DNA of 45,906 bases from Streptomyces muensis (GCF_021474425.1 NZ_JAKEIP010000045.1:1-45906), one strand, 5' to 3'; shown: positions 32,635 through 41,382, numbered from the stretch's first letter. Notes: generated by a model not told the origin, from the letters alone. Numbers and translations: made by a program.

Positions 32635-34176
32635 ATGGCAGTGACCGAATCCGTGCGCGGGGAAACATCCGAGTCGGCGGGGGCGCGCGCCGCGCACGAG
32701 GGGATCCTGCGGCGACAGTCGGCGCGCGAGTCGGCGGCACGCACCTACGCACGTGCCCTGCCCATCGTGCCGGTGAGGGCGCGCGGACTGACCATCGAGG
32801 GGGCCGACGGCCGCCGCTACCTGGACTGTCTGTCCGGCGCGGGGACGCTGGCGCTCGGACACAACCACCCCGTGGTCCTCGAGGCCATCCGCAAGGTCCT
32901 GGACTCGGGCGCGCCCCTGCATGTCCTGGACCTGGCGACCCCCGTCAAGGACGCCTTCATCACCGAGCTGTTCCACACCTTGCCGCCCGGCCTTGCCGAC
33001 CACGCGCGCGTACAGTTCTGCGGCCCGGCCGGCACGGACGCGGTGGAGGCCGCGTTCAAGCTCGTCCGGGCCGCCACCGGGCGCAACGGAATCCTCGCCT
33101 TCAGCGGCGCGTACCACGGGATGACCGCCGGAGCGCTCGAAGCGTCCGGGGGCGCCTTCGACGTACGGGTCGCGCGCCTGCCCTACCCGCAGGACTACCG
33201 CTGTCCCTTCGGCGTCGGCGGCGAACGCGGTGCCGAACTCGCCGCTCGCTGGACCGAGTCCGTCCTCGAAGACCCCAAGTCGGGAGTGCCCCATCCCGCC
33301 GGGATGATCCTCGAGCCCGTCCAGGGCGAGGGTGGCGTGATCCCCGCGCCGGACGGCTGGCTGCGGCGCATGCGGCAGATCACCGCTGACCGTTCCATCC
33401 CGCTGATCGCCGACGAGGTTCAGACGGGCGTCGGGCGCACCGGTGCCTTCTGGGCCGTGGAGCACAGCGGCGTCACCCCCGACGTCATGGTCCTCTCCAA
33501 GGCCATCGGCGGCAGCCTCCCCCTGGCGGTCATCGTCTACCGCGACGAACTCGACGCCTGGCAACCCGGCGCGCATGCCGGAACGTTCCGCGGAAACCAG
33601 CTGGCCATGGCGGCCGGCACAGCGACCCTCGCGTACGTCCGCCAGAACCAGCTCGCCGAGCGGGCGGCCGAACTGGGCTCGCGAATGCTGCGTCGACTCC
33701 AGGCACTCGCAGGGGAGTTCCGGTGCATCGGCGATGTGCGGGGGAGGGGGCTGATGATCGGGGTCGAGGTGGTGGAACCCGAGGCCGAGTCCACACCTGG
33801 TGCGAGGCCGCGGACGGCAGGTTTGGCGGCGCCCGCGGGACGGGCGGTGGCAGCGCAGGACCAGGACCGCCATCCACGTCCAGCTGCCCCCGAACTCGCT
33901 GCAGCCATCCAGCGGGAGTGCCTTCGACGCGGCCTGATCGTCGAACTCGGCGGCCGCCACTCCAGCGTCGTACGCCTGCTTCCACCCCTGACCATCAGCG
34001 ACGAGCAGGCCAACGCGGTGCTGGACCGACTGGCCGACGCGGTGGACGCGGTGTCCCGCGACTACGCCGCCCACGACGGCAGTTACCAGCCGCACCAGGG
34101 CCATCAATACCGCGGCGACCGAACAGACCGGACAGACGGCACAGGTCGCGCAGGTCGAGCCGACTGGGCCATGTAG
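32635..34176 (+). CDS. Diaminobutyrate-2-oxoglutarate aminotransferase-like enzyme (siderophore locus)
   Basis: A 513-residue fold-type I, class III PLP aminotransferase of the RhbA/EctB group, which makes 2,4-diaminobutyrate from aspartate semialdehyde. PLP-binding features: Lys289 in VMVLSKAIGG, the LIADEVQTGVGRTG Asp, and AFSGAYHGMTAGAL. Two unusual parts make it about 50 residues longer than relatives: a Pro/Ala/Arg-rich insert after GVEVVEPEAES (about 385-420) and a C-terminal tail with RTDRTDGTGRAGRA. The ATG has GGGAGG upstream. It is the first of three genes resembling the rhizobactin pathway (RhbA, RhbC/F, RhbD). The product diamine would feed the synthetase downstream. No decarboxylase (RhbB) is present here. 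Confidence 0.88.
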   Translation: MAVTESVRGETSESAGARAAHEGILRRQSARESAARTYARALPIVPVRARGLTIEGADGRRYLDCLSGAGTLALGHNHPVVLEAIRKVLDSGAPLHVLDLATPVKDAFITELFHTLPPGLADHARVQFCGPAGTDAVEAAFKLVRAATGRNGILAFSGAYHGMTAGALEASGGAFDVRVARLPYPQDYRCPFGVGGERGAELAARWTESVLEDPKSGVPHPAGMILEPVQGEGGVIPAPDGWLRRMRQITADRSIPLIADEVQTGVGRTGAFWAVEHSGVTPDVMVLSKAIGGSLPLAVIVYRDELDAWQPGAHAGTFRGNQLAMAAGTATLAYVRQNQLAERAAELGSRMLRRLQALAGEFRCIGDVRGRGLMIGVEVVEPEAESTPGARPRTAGLAAPAGRAVAAQDQDRHPRPAAPELAAAIQRECLRRGLIVELGGRHSSVVRLLPPLTISDEQANAVLDRLADAVDAVSRDYAAHDGSYQPHQGHQYRGDRTDRTDGTGRAGRADWAM

Positions 34177-34189
34177 CCCGGCAACCCAT

Positions 34190-34212
34190 GGGCGTGCGTC
34201 ACTACGCACCCC
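34190..34212. terminator. Hairpin after the aminotransferase gene
   Basis: GTGCGT and ACGCAC around a CACT loop, extended by GGG/CCC with one bulge, 14 nt past the stop. It may separate this gene from the synthetase 233 nt downstream. Confidence 0.5.
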
Positions 34213-34409
34213 AAGCTGTGCCGTCACGTCGCGTGCAGCCGACCGCCTCACACCCGAGCACCCCCTCATGCCCCACCGAAACCTCACCGCCAACTGACAC
34301 ACCCCCTCCGAGCCCACCTCTGGAGCACGGCCCCTCAAGGCCACGCCACCCTCACCACCAGCACGGCGGCCGTCGCCGCACAGCCGGAACCACTTCAAGA
34401 GGACCAGCC

Positions 34410-36386
34410 TTGACCACCACCCCCGCGACAGCCGGCCGTACCGATACCCGCGCGCAGAGCTCCTCCGTTCGACGTCCCTCCCAGCAGGGGCAGCCCGTGC
34501 CGGCACAGGGCCTTGCCCCGGACGAGGAGCGACTGCACGAGGACACCGCCGACTCCCTGGAGCATCCCGACCCACACGTGGCAGCCCAGGCCGCTGCGGT
34601 GGAGAACCTGCTCCGCTGCTGGGTGCGCGAGACGAACGTCCCGGCACCCGACCACGGAGTCCTCCGAATCCCCCTGCCGGCCACAGGCACCACCCTGCTG
34701 GTCCCGGTCCACTACTGGTCCCCGGCGGGGTGGCACCGCTTCGGTCTCCCGCCCCAGTCCCCGCCGACCGACGCGGTCACCCTCGCCGCACTGCTCATCA
34801 GGGAGACACTCGGCGGCGGCAACCCCGCTGGTGGCGGCGCCGCACCTCTGCCGACCTCCGACTCCTCCGTCTCTCTAGCGCCCTCAGCCCTGCCTCTCCC
34901 CGCAATCTCCACGGCCGCCACTGACCTCGTTGCCCGCGTCGCCGACTCCGTCCGGCGAACCGTCACGTTCATCAGCGAGCGCCGCGAAGAGCCCGGCGAC
35001 GGCCCTGACCGCTTCCTCGCGGCCGAGCAGGCACTCATGCTCGGACACCCGCTCCATCCGACGCCGAAGAGCCGCGAGGGTCTCTCCGAGAGCGAAGCCC
35101 GGCGGTACTCACCCGAGTTGCGTGGCTCCTTCCCCCTGCACTGGCTGGCTGTCGCTCCCTCCCTGCTCGCCACTGACTCTGCTTGGACCGAACGGGGCCG
35201 CGCTGTCCCCGCCGCCCAGCTCACGGCCCGACTCGCCGGCACTGGGCTGCCGTTGCCCGACGGGTACGCGGCCCTCCCCCTGCACCCGTGGCAGCACCGC
35301 GAAGTCCTGTCCCGCGCCGACACCGCGGCCCTGGTCGAAGCCGGTCTGCTCCGGGACCTCGGCGCCCGCGGCGCCCCATGGCATCCCACCTCCTCCGTCC
35401 GAACCGTCCACAGGTCCGGTGCCGCCGCCATGCTCAAGCTTTCGCTGGGCCTGCGGATCACCAACTCCCGTCGTGAGAACCTCCGCAAGGAGCTGCACCG
35501 CGGCGTCGAGGTCCACCGACTCCTGCGCACAGGTGTCTCGACCCGGTGGCAGGCGGCGCACCCGGGTTTCGACATCGTTCGCGATCCGGCATGGCTCGCC
35601 GTCGACGGGCCGGACGGCGCTCCTGTGCCTGGCTTCGACGTGGTGATCCGGCACAACCCGTTCATGCCTTCCGACGACGTGTCCTGCGTGGCCGGACTCG
35701 TCTCACCTCGCCCCTTTGCACGACCCGGCACTCCCACCGGCCGACCGCGATCGGGCAAGGAACTGCTTCGGTCCCGTCTGGCCGAGGTGGTCACGCATCT
35801 CGCCGCCCGGACAGCGCGCCCTCGCGAGGCCGTTGCCGCCGAGTGGTTCCTGCGCTACCTCGAGCAGGTTGTCCGTCCGGTGCTGTGGCTGGACTCTGAG
35901 GTCGGGATCGCCCTGGAGGCGCACCAGCAGAACACCCTGCTCCTGCTGGATGGTGACGGTTGGCCATCGGGCGGCCGGTACCGCGACAACCAGGGTTACT
36001 ACTTCCGCGAGTCCCGTCGCCAGGAACTCGAAGCTCGGCTTCCAGGTATCGGCGAGCGCAGCGACACCTTCGTCTCGGACGAGGTCACCGACGAGCGGTT
36101 CGTGTACTACCTCGCGATCAACAACGTGTTCGGTCTCATTGGCGCGTTCGGTTCCCAGCGTCTCGCCGACGAACAGTTGCTGCTCGCAGCCTTCCGCCGT
36201 TTCCTCGGCGAAGTCGCCTCCGGTCCCGCCCGGTTGAGCACAGCACTGCCCGCTCACCTGCTCGACTCACCAGTCCTGCGGTGCAAGGCGAATCTGCTGA
36301 CCCGACTGCACGGCCTTGACGAACTCGTCGGCCCGGTCGACACCCAGTCCGTCTACGTCACCATCGCCAACCCCCTGCATACCTGA
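34410..36386 (+). CDS. IucA/IucC-family NRPS-independent siderophore synthetase
   Basis: A 658-residue NIS synthetase, which uses ATP to condense a carboxylate such as citrate or succinate with an amine or hydroxylamine. Family marks in order: GHPLHPTPKSREGLS (substrate/ATP loop), LHPWQHREVL, MLKLSLGLRITNSRREN, EAHQQNTLLLLD and RDNQGYYFRE. The C-terminal FhuF-like part ends NLLTRLHGLDEL. The start appears to be TTG 34410 with AGAGGA 6 nt upstream; the nearest alternative is GTG 34498. Rare TTG starts occur in Streptomyces. The first 60 residues are polar and poorly conserved-looking. The final product of this three-gene locus is not known to me. Confidence 0.92.
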   Translation: MTTTPATAGRTDTRAQSSSVRRPSQQGQPVPAQGLAPDEERLHEDTADSLEHPDPHVAAQAAAVENLLRCWVRETNVPAPDHGVLRIPLPATGTTLLVPVHYWSPAGWHRFGLPPQSPPTDAVTLAALLIRETLGGGNPAGGGAAPLPTSDSSVSLAPSALPLPAISTAATDLVARVADSVRRTVTFISERREEPGDGPDRFLAAEQALMLGHPLHPTPKSREGLSESEARRYSPELRGSFPLHWLAVAPSLLATDSAWTERGRAVPAAQLTARLAGTGLPLPDGYAALPLHPWQHREVLSRADTAALVEAGLLRDLGARGAPWHPTSSVRTVHRSGAAAMLKLSLGLRITNSRRENLRKELHRGVEVHRLLRTGVSTRWQAAHPGFDIVRDPAWLAVDGPDGAPVPGFDVVIRHNPFMPSDDVSCVAGLVSPRPFARPGTPTGRPRSGKELLRSRLAEVVTHLAARTARPREAVAAEWFLRYLEQVVRPVLWLDSEVGIALEAHQQNTLLLLDGDGWPSGGRYRDNQGYYFRESRRQELEARLPGIGERSDTFVSDEVTDERFVYYLAINNVFGLIGAFGSQRLADEQLLLAAFRRFLGEVASGPARLSTALPAHLLDSPVLRCKANLLTRLHGLDELVGPVDTQSVYVTIANPLHT

Positions 36387-36566
36387 CCATCACTGTCGCC
36401 CCTCGTCGTTCCGCACTTCTGTCCGGTCGCCACCCCCCCGTCGGCATCCCTCGCCTCCGTCACCGCCTCGCTCGACTCCTGTGCTCCCGATTCCGTCCCT
36501 GGCTTTCACCCACTCCTTCATCCCTGAGGAACATGACCCACCCCGTCTCCTGAGAGGAGCGTCGTC

Positions 36567-37529
36567 GTGCCCCCCACCGACGCGAGTGCCGACGCCGAGA
36601 CCGATACCGCCGCCGACGCCGATACCGCCCCCGTCACCGACATCGGTACCGCCACGACCCCGGGCGCTCGTGAGCGCCGTGTCGCTCCCGCTCCAGCCCC
36701 CGCCGCCGGCGCGAGCGCCGACAGCGAGGACACGCTGGACGTGCCCTTGCCCGACGAGATCATCGCGCTCTTCACGGAGGACGCCGGTGCCGGCCGGACA
36801 GGGAACCTGGGCGCACGCTCGGGGCCCGCGGTGGCCTCTGCACCTGCACCCGCAGCCCCCTCCGTACCCGATTCCACGGACGCGCCTGTGCCCGACCTCA
36901 CCGAGGCACCCGTACTCGGTCCCACGGCCGCACCCGACTCCGACCTGTCCATCGCCGACGATCTGCTGGACCACGTTGCCGACTGGGGGCCGATCAGCAC
37001 ATCCGCAGGAGTCCTCCACCTGGTCCCTGTGCGAGTCGACCGCGACCTCCCGATCATCGGCCGTTGGATGAACGATCCCGCCGTCGCGGCGTTCTGGGGA
37101 CTCGCCGGACCCCAGAACGCGACCGAGGAACACCTGCGGATCCACCTCTCCGGCGACGGACGCAGCGTCCCCTGCCTGGGATTGTTGGAAGGCACGCCGA
37201 TGAGCTACTGGGAGATCTACCGAGCCGACCTCGACCCGCTGGCCCGGCACTATCCGGCCCGGCCCCATGACACCGGCGTCCATCTCCTCATCGGGGCCGT
37301 GGGTGACCGAGGGCGAGGACTCGGTGGAATCCTTCTCCGAGCAGTCGCCGACCTCGCCTTGGACAAGCGCCCGGCCTGCGCTCGCATCGTCGCCGAACCC
37401 GACATTCGTAACACCCCTTCCGTCGCCGCTTTCCTGAGCGCCGGCTTCCGGTTCTCCGCCGAGGTCGACCTGCCCGCCAAGCGGGCTGCCCTCATGGTCA
37501 GAGACCGAAGTCTGCGCCATCTGCTGTGA
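36567..37529 (+). CDS. GNAT acyltransferase of siderophore type (RhbD/IucB-like)
   Basis: A 320-residue protein. Residues 1-145 are a Pro/Ala/Asp-rich, probably disordered extension. The C-terminal 175 residues are a GNAT domain of the siderophore branch (AlcB/IucB/RhbD): RWMNDPAVAAFWGL, YWEIYRADLDPLARHYP, HLLIGAVGDRGRGLGGILLRAV (acetyl-CoA loop) and RIVAEPDIRNTPSVAAFLSAGF. It probably acylates an N-hydroxylated diamine or a diamine before the synthetase uses it. GTG 36567 follows GAGAGGAG with 7-nt spacing. The N-terminal extension has no counterpart I know of in IucB. It is 180 nt behind the synthetase on the same strand. Confidence 0.87.
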   Translation: MPPTDASADAETDTAADADTAPVTDIGTATTPGARERRVAPAPAPAAGASADSEDTLDVPLPDEIIALFTEDAGAGRTGNLGARSGPAVASAPAPAAPSVPDSTDAPVPDLTEAPVLGPTAAPDSDLSIADDLLDHVADWGPISTSAGVLHLVPVRVDRDLPIIGRWMNDPAVAAFWGLAGPQNATEEHLRIHLSGDGRSVPCLGLLEGTPMSYWEIYRADLDPLARHYPARPHDTGVHLLIGAVGDRGRGLGGILLRAVADLALDKRPACARIVAEPDIRNTPSVAAFLSAGFRFSAEVDLPAKRAALMVRDRSLRHLL

Positions 37530-37873
37530 CGCCAAGTCGCAGCGCCATCACTTTTGGTACACCGCTCGCGGCGATCCGGTTCCCAGTCCCGACGAACCGG
37601 TTTCGGGTCCGGACCGACCTGGATCACAGACGTACAGCTCCGACCTCGACCGACCCGATCCCGCATCCACCCCAGCCGGCTCCAGCCCTCATCCGAAACC
37701 CACCCCGCACCCACCCGAGCCGAGCACAACCCCATTCCGCACCCGCCCGAACAAACCCCGCACCCACCTGAACCGATCCGAACCTCACCCGAGGAATCCC
37801 AGGTCTTGATCCCGCCGCTCGTCCCGACCGTGGGCGCCCGTTTGTCAGTGCCGGGCCGTAGGGTGGTCGCGCT
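37530..37873 (+). other. 344-nt gap with degenerate C-rich repeats before dinG
   Basis: No supported gene. Between about 37700 and 37800 a C/A-rich segment repeats loosely the pattern CCGCACCC(A/G)CC(C/T)GA at 21-25-nt spacing. The dinG promoter lies at the right end (37842-37864). Confidence 0.6.
37842..37864 (+). promoter_or_regulatory. RecA-NDp (PafBC-type) damage promoter of dinG
   Basis: TTGTCAGTG (37842-37850), 8 nt, TAGGGT (37859-37864) matches the TTGTCRGTG-N8-TANNNT consensus completely. The dinG ATG lies 9 nt after the -10, so the transcript has almost no leader. Confidence 0.8.
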
Positions 37874-39853
37874 ATGACAAAGCCCTCACTCCCCGAACTC
37901 CTGCATGCTGCCGTCACTGCCGTCGGCGGTACGGAGCGCCCCGGCCAGGTGACCATGGCCGAATCCGTCGCGGAGGCGATCGACGGCGGGTCCCATCTGC
38001 TGGTCCAGGCCGGCACCGGCACCGGAAAGTCGCTGGGCTACCTCGTGCCGGCGCTCGCCCAGGGGGAGCGCGTCGTCGTGGCGACGGCCACCCTGGCGCT
38101 CCAGCGCCAACTCGTGGAGCGGGACCTGCCGCGCACCGTCGAGGCACTGCACCCACTGCTGCGCCGTCGCCCCGAGTTCGCGATGCTCAAGGGCAGGTCG
38201 AACTACCTGTGTCTGCACCGCCTCCACGAGGGCGTGCCGCAGGACGAGGAAGAGGGTCTCTTCGACCAGTTCGAGGCCGCCGCACCCACCAGCAAGCTGG
38301 GGCAGGATCTGCTGCGGCTGCGTGAGTGGTCGGACGAGACGGAGACGGGTGACCGGGACGGCCTGACGCCCGGTGTGTCCGACCGGGCCTGGGCCCAGGT
38401 GTCGGTGTCGTCGCGTGAATGCCTAGGTGCTTCGAAGTGCGCGTACGGCGCCGAGTGCTTCGCCGAGATGGCCCGCGAGCGCGCCAAGCTCGCGGAGGTC
38501 GTCGTCACCAACCACGCCCTGCTCGCGATCGACGCCATTGAGGGCGCTCCCGTCCTCCCGCAGCACGAGGTCCTGATCGTCGACGAGGCACACGAGCTGG
38601 TCTCCCGGGTCACCGGAGTCGCCACCGGCGAACTCACGCCGGGGCAGGTCAACCGCGCGGTGCGCCGTGCCGCGAAGCTCGTCAACGAGAAGGCCGCCGA
38701 CCAGCTCCAGACCGCCGCAGAGGGCTTCGAGAGGCTGATGGAGCTTGCGTTGCCGGGCCGCCTGGAGGAGATCCCGGAAGACCTCGCCTACGCCCTCATG
38801 GCGCTGCGCGACGCCGGCCGCACGGTCATCTCCGCGATCGGGGCGACCCGCGACAAGTCGGTGCAGGACGAGGACGCGGTCCGCAAGCAGGCGCTGGCTT
38901 CGGTGGAGACCGTGCACGACGTGGCGGAGCGCATCACGAACGGCTCCGAGTGGGATGTCGTCTGGTACGAGCGTCATGACCGTTTCGGGGCTTCCCTGCG
39001 CGTGGCCCCCATGTCCGTGTCGGGCCTGTTGCGGGAGAAGCTCTTCGCGGATCGGTCGGTCGTCCTTACTTCCGCGACCTTGAAGCTGGGCGGCGACTTC
39101 AACGGCGTCGGGGCTTCCCTGGGACTCGCCCCCGAGGGCACCGAGGGCGATGACCTTCCGCAGTGGAAGGGAGTGGATGTCGGCTCGCCCTTCGAGTACC
39201 GCAAGCAGGGCATTCTCTACGTTGCCAAGCACCTGTCGCGCCCCGCGCGGGACGGCGATCGGGTGGACATGCTCGACGAGCTGACCGAGCTCATTCAGGC
39301 GGCAGGCGGCCGCACGCTCGGCCTGTTCTCCTCGATGCGAGCCGCCCAGCTGGCTGCCGAGGAGCTCCGCTCCCGCATTCCCGAGTTCCCGATCCTCCTC
39401 CAGGGCGAGGAGACGCTCGGCGAACTGATCAAGAACTTCGCGGCCGATCCGAAGACCTGCCTCTTCGGCACGCTCTCCCTCTGGCAGGGGGTCGACGTTC
39501 CCGGCCCGAGCTGTCAGCTGGTCGTCATGGACAAGATCCCGTTCCCGCGCCCCGACGACCCTCTGATGAGCGCCCGCCAGAAGGCGGTGGAGGACGCCGG
39601 TGGCAACGGCTTCATGGCGGTCGCGGCCACTCATGCCGCGCTGCTCATGGCACAGGGCGCCGGCCGCCTCGTACGGGCATCGGGGGACCGCGGCGTGGTC
39701 GCCGTACTGGACCAGCGGCTGGCCACCGCTCGGTACGGGAGCTATCTGAAGGCGTCACTGCCCGACTTCTGGTTCACGACGGACCGTAACCAGGTTCGAA
39801 AGTCGCTGGCCGCCATCGACGCGGCGGCGAAGAAGTCGGAAGCGGAACAGTGA
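37874..39853 (+). CDS. dinG: DinG-family ATP-dependent DNA helicase
   Basis: A 659-residue superfamily 2 helicase of the XPD/DinG iron-sulfur class, which unwinds forked or R-loop DNA 5' to 3'. Walker A AGTGTGKSLGY is at residues 52-62. The four iron-sulfur cysteines are Cys113 (YLCLHR), Cys183 (ECLGAS), Cys189 (KCAYG) and Cys195 (ECFAEM). The DEAH box follows in VLIVDEAHEL. The C-terminal helicase half has LFSSMRAAQ, LWQGVDVPG and MAQGAGRLVR. DNA-damage control is supported by the perfect RecA-NDp promoter. The gene ends in the stem of a long palindrome. Confidence 0.94.
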   Translation: MTKPSLPELLHAAVTAVGGTERPGQVTMAESVAEAIDGGSHLLVQAGTGTGKSLGYLVPALAQGERVVVATATLALQRQLVERDLPRTVEALHPLLRRRPEFAMLKGRSNYLCLHRLHEGVPQDEEEGLFDQFEAAAPTSKLGQDLLRLREWSDETETGDRDGLTPGVSDRAWAQVSVSSRECLGASKCAYGAECFAEMARERAKLAEVVVTNHALLAIDAIEGAPVLPQHEVLIVDEAHELVSRVTGVATGELTPGQVNRAVRRAAKLVNEKAADQLQTAAEGFERLMELALPGRLEEIPEDLAYALMALRDAGRTVISAIGATRDKSVQDEDAVRKQALASVETVHDVAERITNGSEWDVVWYERHDRFGASLRVAPMSVSGLLREKLFADRSVVLTSATLKLGGDFNGVGASLGLAPEGTEGDDLPQWKGVDVGSPFEYRKQGILYVAKHLSRPARDGDRVDMLDELTELIQAAGGRTLGLFSSMRAAQLAAEELRSRIPEFPILLQGEETLGELIKNFAADPKTCLFGTLSLWQGVDVPGPSCQLVVMDKIPFPRPDDPLMSARQKAVEDAGGNGFMAVAATHAALLMAQGAGRLVRASGDRGVVAVLDQRLATARYGSYLKASLPDFWFTTDRNQVRKSLAAIDAAAKKSEAEQ

Positions 39854-39899
39854 TCGGGGGTTAGCCTGTCGCGGCGCCGCGACAGGCTAACCCCCGATC
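39852..39899. terminator. 48-bp perfect palindrome ending dinG, bidirectional terminator
   Basis: Two exact 24-nt arms (39852-39875 and 39876-39899) with no spacer. The left arm begins at the second base of the dinG TGA. In RNA it gives a very stable hairpin for dinG; in DNA it could extrude as a cruciform. Confidence 0.9.
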
Positions 39900-39966
39900 T
39901 TGCGTCCACTGACGTCGGGGTCTGCACGCTCAGGATCTGGAGCAGCACGAGCCTCGGAACAGCACA

Positions 39967-40000
39967 GGGCCCCGGAACCGGCGCAGGGGTTCCGGGGCCC
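39967..40000. terminator. Second terminator, for lexA
   Basis: GGGCCCCGGAACC (39967-39979) pairs with GGTTCCGGGGCCC (39988-40000), 13 bp, 8-nt loop, 40 nt past the lexA stop on the minus strand. Confidence 0.8.
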
Positions 40001-40039
40001 GGTCAGAGGGCGACGCCGTGCTCCTCGCCCGCCGCAGCG

Positions 40040-40819
40040 TCACACGCGCCGCAGCACCGCCACCACCTTGCCCAGGATGGTCGCGTCGTCACCGGGAATC
40101 GGCTCGTACGCAGAGTTGTGGGGGAGAAGCCAGACGTGGCCGTCCTCGCGCTTGAAGCGCTTGACGGTGGCTTCGCCGTCGAGCATCGCGGCCACGATGT
40201 CGCCGTTCTCGGCGACCGGCTGGCGCCGGACCGTGACCCAGTCACCGTCGCAGATCGCGGCCTCGATCATCGAGTCACCGACGACCTTCAGCACGAACAG
40301 CTCGCCGTCGCCGACCAGCTGTCGGGGGAGGGGGAAGACGTCCTCGACGGACTCCTCCGCGAGGATGGGGCCACCGGCGGCGATGCGGCCGACCAGCGGA
40401 ACGTACGACGCGGCGGGCTTGCCGGTGGTGTCCGTGGGCTGCACGGAGGCGGCCTGGTCGGAGCCGCGCACCTCGTACGCGCGCGGACGGTGCGGGTCAC
40501 GGCGGAGGAAGCCCTTGCGCTCCAGTGCCATCAGCTGGTGTGCCACCGAGGACGTGCTGGACAGGCCGACCGCCTGGCCGATCTCCCGCATCGACGGCGG
40601 GTAGCCGCGCCGCTGCACGGAATCCCTGATGACCTCGATCACACGGCGCTGGCGATCGGTGAGCCCTGAGCTGTCCGCCCGGATGCCGGGAGGTCGGCCC
40701 GGTAGGGAGCGCTTGTGCCCCTCGGGATTCATGGCTTCGTTCATCGCATGCACCGGCTCGAGTCGGCCCTGGGAGCGGTCCTGGGCAGTGATGGTGGCAC
40801 TGTCTGCGGTGGTGGTCAC
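40040..40819 (-). CDS. lexA: SOS repressor LexA
   Basis: A 259-residue LexA. The winged helix-turn-helix (about 52-118) includes [43 protein letters not shown] and [17 protein letters not shown]. The cleavage site is Ala148-Gly149 in RIAAGGPI. The latent protease dyad is Ser183 (GDSMIEAAI) and Lys220 (ATVKRF). RecA filaments trigger self-cleavage and so derepress the SOS genes. GTG 40819 with GAGAGGGG 5 nt upstream is the start; a frame open to 40888 lacks homology. It has a 50-residue N-terminal extension before the domain, as in other Streptomyces. Its own SOS box lies about 60 nt upstream. Confidence 0.96.
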   Translation of the reverse strand: MTTTADSATITAQDRSQGRLEPVHAMNEAMNPEGHKRSLPGRPPGIRADSSGLTDRQRRVIEVIRDSVQRRGYPPSMREIGQAVGLSSTSSVAHQLMALERKGFLRRDPHRPRAYEVRGSDQAASVQPTDTTGKPAASYVPLVGRIAAGGPILAEESVEDVFPLPRQLVGDGELFVLKVVGDSMIEAAICDGDWVTVRRQPVAENGDIVAAMLDGEATVKRFKREDGHVWLLPHNSAYEPIPGDDATILGKVVAVLRRV

Positions 40820-40879
40820 GTCGGCCCCTCTCGATGGTCTCCCTGTTGCACAACGGTAGTTGCTTTCGAAAGGTTGCGC

Positions 40880-40893
40880 CAAACACACGTTCG
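40880..40893 (-). promoter_or_regulatory. LexA (SOS) box of lexA
   Basis: On the minus strand CGAAC-GTGT-GTTTG, one mismatch to CGAAC-N4-GTTCG, 61 nt upstream of the lexA GTG. This is the expected autoregulatory site. Confidence 0.8.
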
Positions 40894-41230
40894 AGTGAAA
40901 AATCGCGAATCACCTGACGTGATCGTGTGTCCGGGTGTATGGCTGGCGCACGGTCCGACGGGCAAATGGGTTCATTGTTGTACCCTTCACCGCCGGGGTG
41001 ACGACCTCGTGGGTTGTTGCCCCAGTCTGCCATCCGAGATCGGATCAGCCGGGAACCGACCCCCATCTGTGCGGGAGTCCCACGTCCCCTTCGTGCGGCG
41101 CTCACGGTATCTCCGTATGTGCCGGGGCGATACGTCTGTGCGCAAAGCGCGTCGCGAGTCGGTGCGGCCGTACGGCGCCCGCCATGGTCTGTGCGACACG
41201 CGCGAACCGTGTCGATGTATGAGCCAATCC

Positions 41231-41243
41231 CCACATCTAGTGG
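41231..41243 (+). promoter_or_regulatory. Candidate NrdR box upstream of nrdR-nrdJ
   Basis: CCACATCTAGTGG has inverted CCAC/GTGG ends and an AT-containing core, inside an extended CCAA...TTGG dyad (41224-41247). NrdR boxes usually come in pairs and have the core CWATATWG, so this is a partial match. A weaker relative may lie at 41205-41222. Confidence 0.5.
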
Positions 41244-41382
41244 TTGGATTGCGGCAGCAGCCCAGAAGTTGTGGTCCCCCCGGTCTTCGACCGCTCGGAG
41301 ATCGCCTATGCTTGGGGCTGCTTCGAGGGGCCCATGAGGTCCAGCGAGGCTATTGAGTCTGCTGTGAGGAGGGTTGAGAGCT

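Larger units (their letters stand above)
40820..41382. promoter_or_regulatory. lexA-nrdR divergent control region (563 nt)
   Basis: No gene supported. It contains the lexA SOS box (40880-40893) near the left end and a candidate NrdR site (41231-41243, extended dyad 41224-41247) about 140 nt before nrdR. The middle, 40900-41220, holds a few open frames without homology or ribosome sites. Confidence 0.65.

Noticed and set aside
32099..32744. Open frames in the gap before the siderophore locus, both strands
   Set aside because: No ribosome sites or recognisable domains; composition is repeat-driven.
39857..39894. Iron box (TTAGCCTG...CAGGCTAA) in the palindrome after dinG
   Set aside because: Spacing and core differ from TTAGGTTAGGCTCACCTAA, and no promoter follows; it is a terminator.
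40935..41222. A 95-codon Cys-containing open frame between lexA and nrdR
   Set aside because: No ribosome site, no homology, and third-position GC weaker than in neighbouring genes.
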